The position numbers and the translations under genes are program-made. A DNA stretch of 64,000 bases from Larix kaempferi (taxonomy: Eukaryota > Streptophyta > Pinopsida > Pinales > Pinaceae), in contig BSBM01000461.1 of NCBI GenBank assembly GCA_027924585.1, positions 4,152,501 to 4,216,500 on the forward strand, read 5' to 3'. The stretch's first letter is position 1. Each line of letters begins with the position of its first letter. Of the stretch, positions 62,706 through 64,000 are shown one piece after another. The notes beneath the pieces are model-generated. The model saw only the letters and a program-made list of their open reading frames with translations, made no database searches and was not told the origin of the DNA.

Positions 62706-64000
62706 GTATGGATCATTCTTCAATCTTCTCAAATATGATTTTCATTGTTTGCATGTTTTTTCTATGAAAATGGTCATAAATTTACATACATGAATCTATG
62801 ATGTCATTATTAACATCATTTACAAGTTGGTTTCAACCTTCCAATTGGATCACTTGTCAGAGTTTCACAGAAATACTATGGCATATAACAATGCATAAAA
62901 GAGAAAGCAGTGATACTTAGATGATCACGTCTTAATCTTATCCTTGTTTCAAACCCAAGTTAGCAAAGTATACAATGGCAAGCATATGAACAAAGAAACA
63001 TTTCAATGACATGGTCTTGGTCTTATGATAAACAAAAGAAATCATACATGAGGATGAACATATATTCCATACATGAATAACTGCCAAATATTTATTCATT
63101 CCAGTTGCTAATAATGCCTCAGTGTCTGTTACAAGATTGCTTCCTTACTGAAATTTGATAACTCTTTCTTTTGTTCATGTTCATACATTTATACAAAATC
63201 AAAGCTGGGAAGTTGAAGTGATTCAAATTTCCACTACTCTTCACCTTCTTTGACTATTCAAACCTTTAATTATTTACACTCCTTTGCTCTTTTATAAGCC
63301 TTTCCATTTATTAAATACCTTTCCAGTGTGAAGAACTTGGAAAATGATGGTTTTCAAAGGGTATGTGGATTACACGTAAACCATGTTGAAGATATTTATA
63401 ACCTTTATTCATGTTAGAATTAATTTTGTAGAGGATTTCTTCAACTAGCTAGTGGTTAGATAATCTTCAACCCTTGGGAACTTATATACCTCAAAATTTT
63501 GGCTTCATAGAAAGCATTACACCTACCTTCTATCAAAACTATTTACCGAGTCCATGTTTGTTCTCTCAGCTAGCCACTAAATTACATTTGAACAAGGAAA
63601 CACTTGTATTCATGGTGTTATATTATACTATTGGGACCTTCTAATAGAATAGTTCATGGTAGCTTTCTTGATGTGTTGGACATTAGAGTTGGGAAAGGGT
63701 AATTGTCTAGTTGTATCCTTGTACATCACAAAAAGCTCCCCATAAAGGTTACATGTCAGTGTGATAATTGGTATCAGCATATACTACTGAGGTACCCTCC
63801 TTGGATTTGGATTTGGTGTTGGAAGCTACTCCCTTAGATTTTCTAGCCTTGTTTCCATTGGGAACTTATCATAAAGAATTGTGGATTTAAATTTTATTTG
63901 ATTAGCCTTGTTAGTATACAAAAGAAGTAATATCAATTATAAATCCAAGAGACCTCAAAGTCCTAATCTCATTGAAATCAATTAGGGTGGGCAATGTTTG
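62706..64000. other. Presumed IPK1 intron or flank
   Basis: No further exon identified. A short stretch at 63330-63360 with acceptor-like TTTCCAG| and a donor-like AAGG|GTATG is open but does not resemble IPK1. Confidence 0.35.

Overview
This 64 kb window is nuclear DNA of a land plant, most probably a seed plant. Plant LTR retrotransposons with an initiator-methionine tRNA primer site, plant-type LINE, hAT and CACTA elements, and fragments of plant-conserved genes (inositol-pentakisphosphate 2-kinase, MTR4 helicase, an NT-C2/EEIG1 protein, PP2C) all point that way. The very low gene density, old decayed repeats, AT-rich spacer and dispersed pseudogene pieces fit a giant genome such as a conifer. 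That last step is inference; no species-specific marker was seen.

Layout. 1-11230: a minus-strand Ty3/gypsy-type element, its left LTR cut by the window edge. It has good termini, PBS and PPT but no recognisable gag-pol, and holds a plus-strand exon with a targeting-peptide-like start (7271-7561). 11231-13212: short tandem duplications and a plus-strand gag scrap. 13591-15875: minus-strand pseudogene of the plant NT-C2 (EEIG1/EHBP1) family. 15876-21649: spacer with one small coiled-coil remnant. 21650-24364: a decayed, intron-containing plus-strand gene for a large transposase-like protein that belongs to no plant family I can name. 25021-26159: two or three exon-like blocks. 27239-28409: a 595 bp-period tandem duplication, each copy with an antisense PP2C fragment. 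31126-38172: a complete-looking Ty1/copia element (690 bp LTRs, 5 bp target duplication) with a broken, internally deleted pol. 41280-45000: LINE debris around an unrecognised five-exon minus-strand gene or pseudogene with one GC-AG intron. 46145-47012: C-terminal end of a hAT transposase with a 133 bp tandem array. 47835-49950: two CACTA-type termini flanking a LINE reverse transcriptase fragment. 51028-51640: minus-strand gag. 55597-56569: MTR4-like helicase pseudogene with damaged catalytic motifs. 59403-60060: repeated signal-peptide-like exon unit. 61162-61568: unrecognised minus-strand coding remnant. 62579-62705: probable first coding exon of IPK1, running out of the window.

Almost nothing here looks like an intact gene. 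The IPK1 exon is the best candidate for a live host gene. The transposase-like gene (21.6-24.4 kb) and the five-exon gene (41.6-43.4 kb) are the best candidates for undescribed families. All alignments were made by eye; percentages and motif calls are hand counts.
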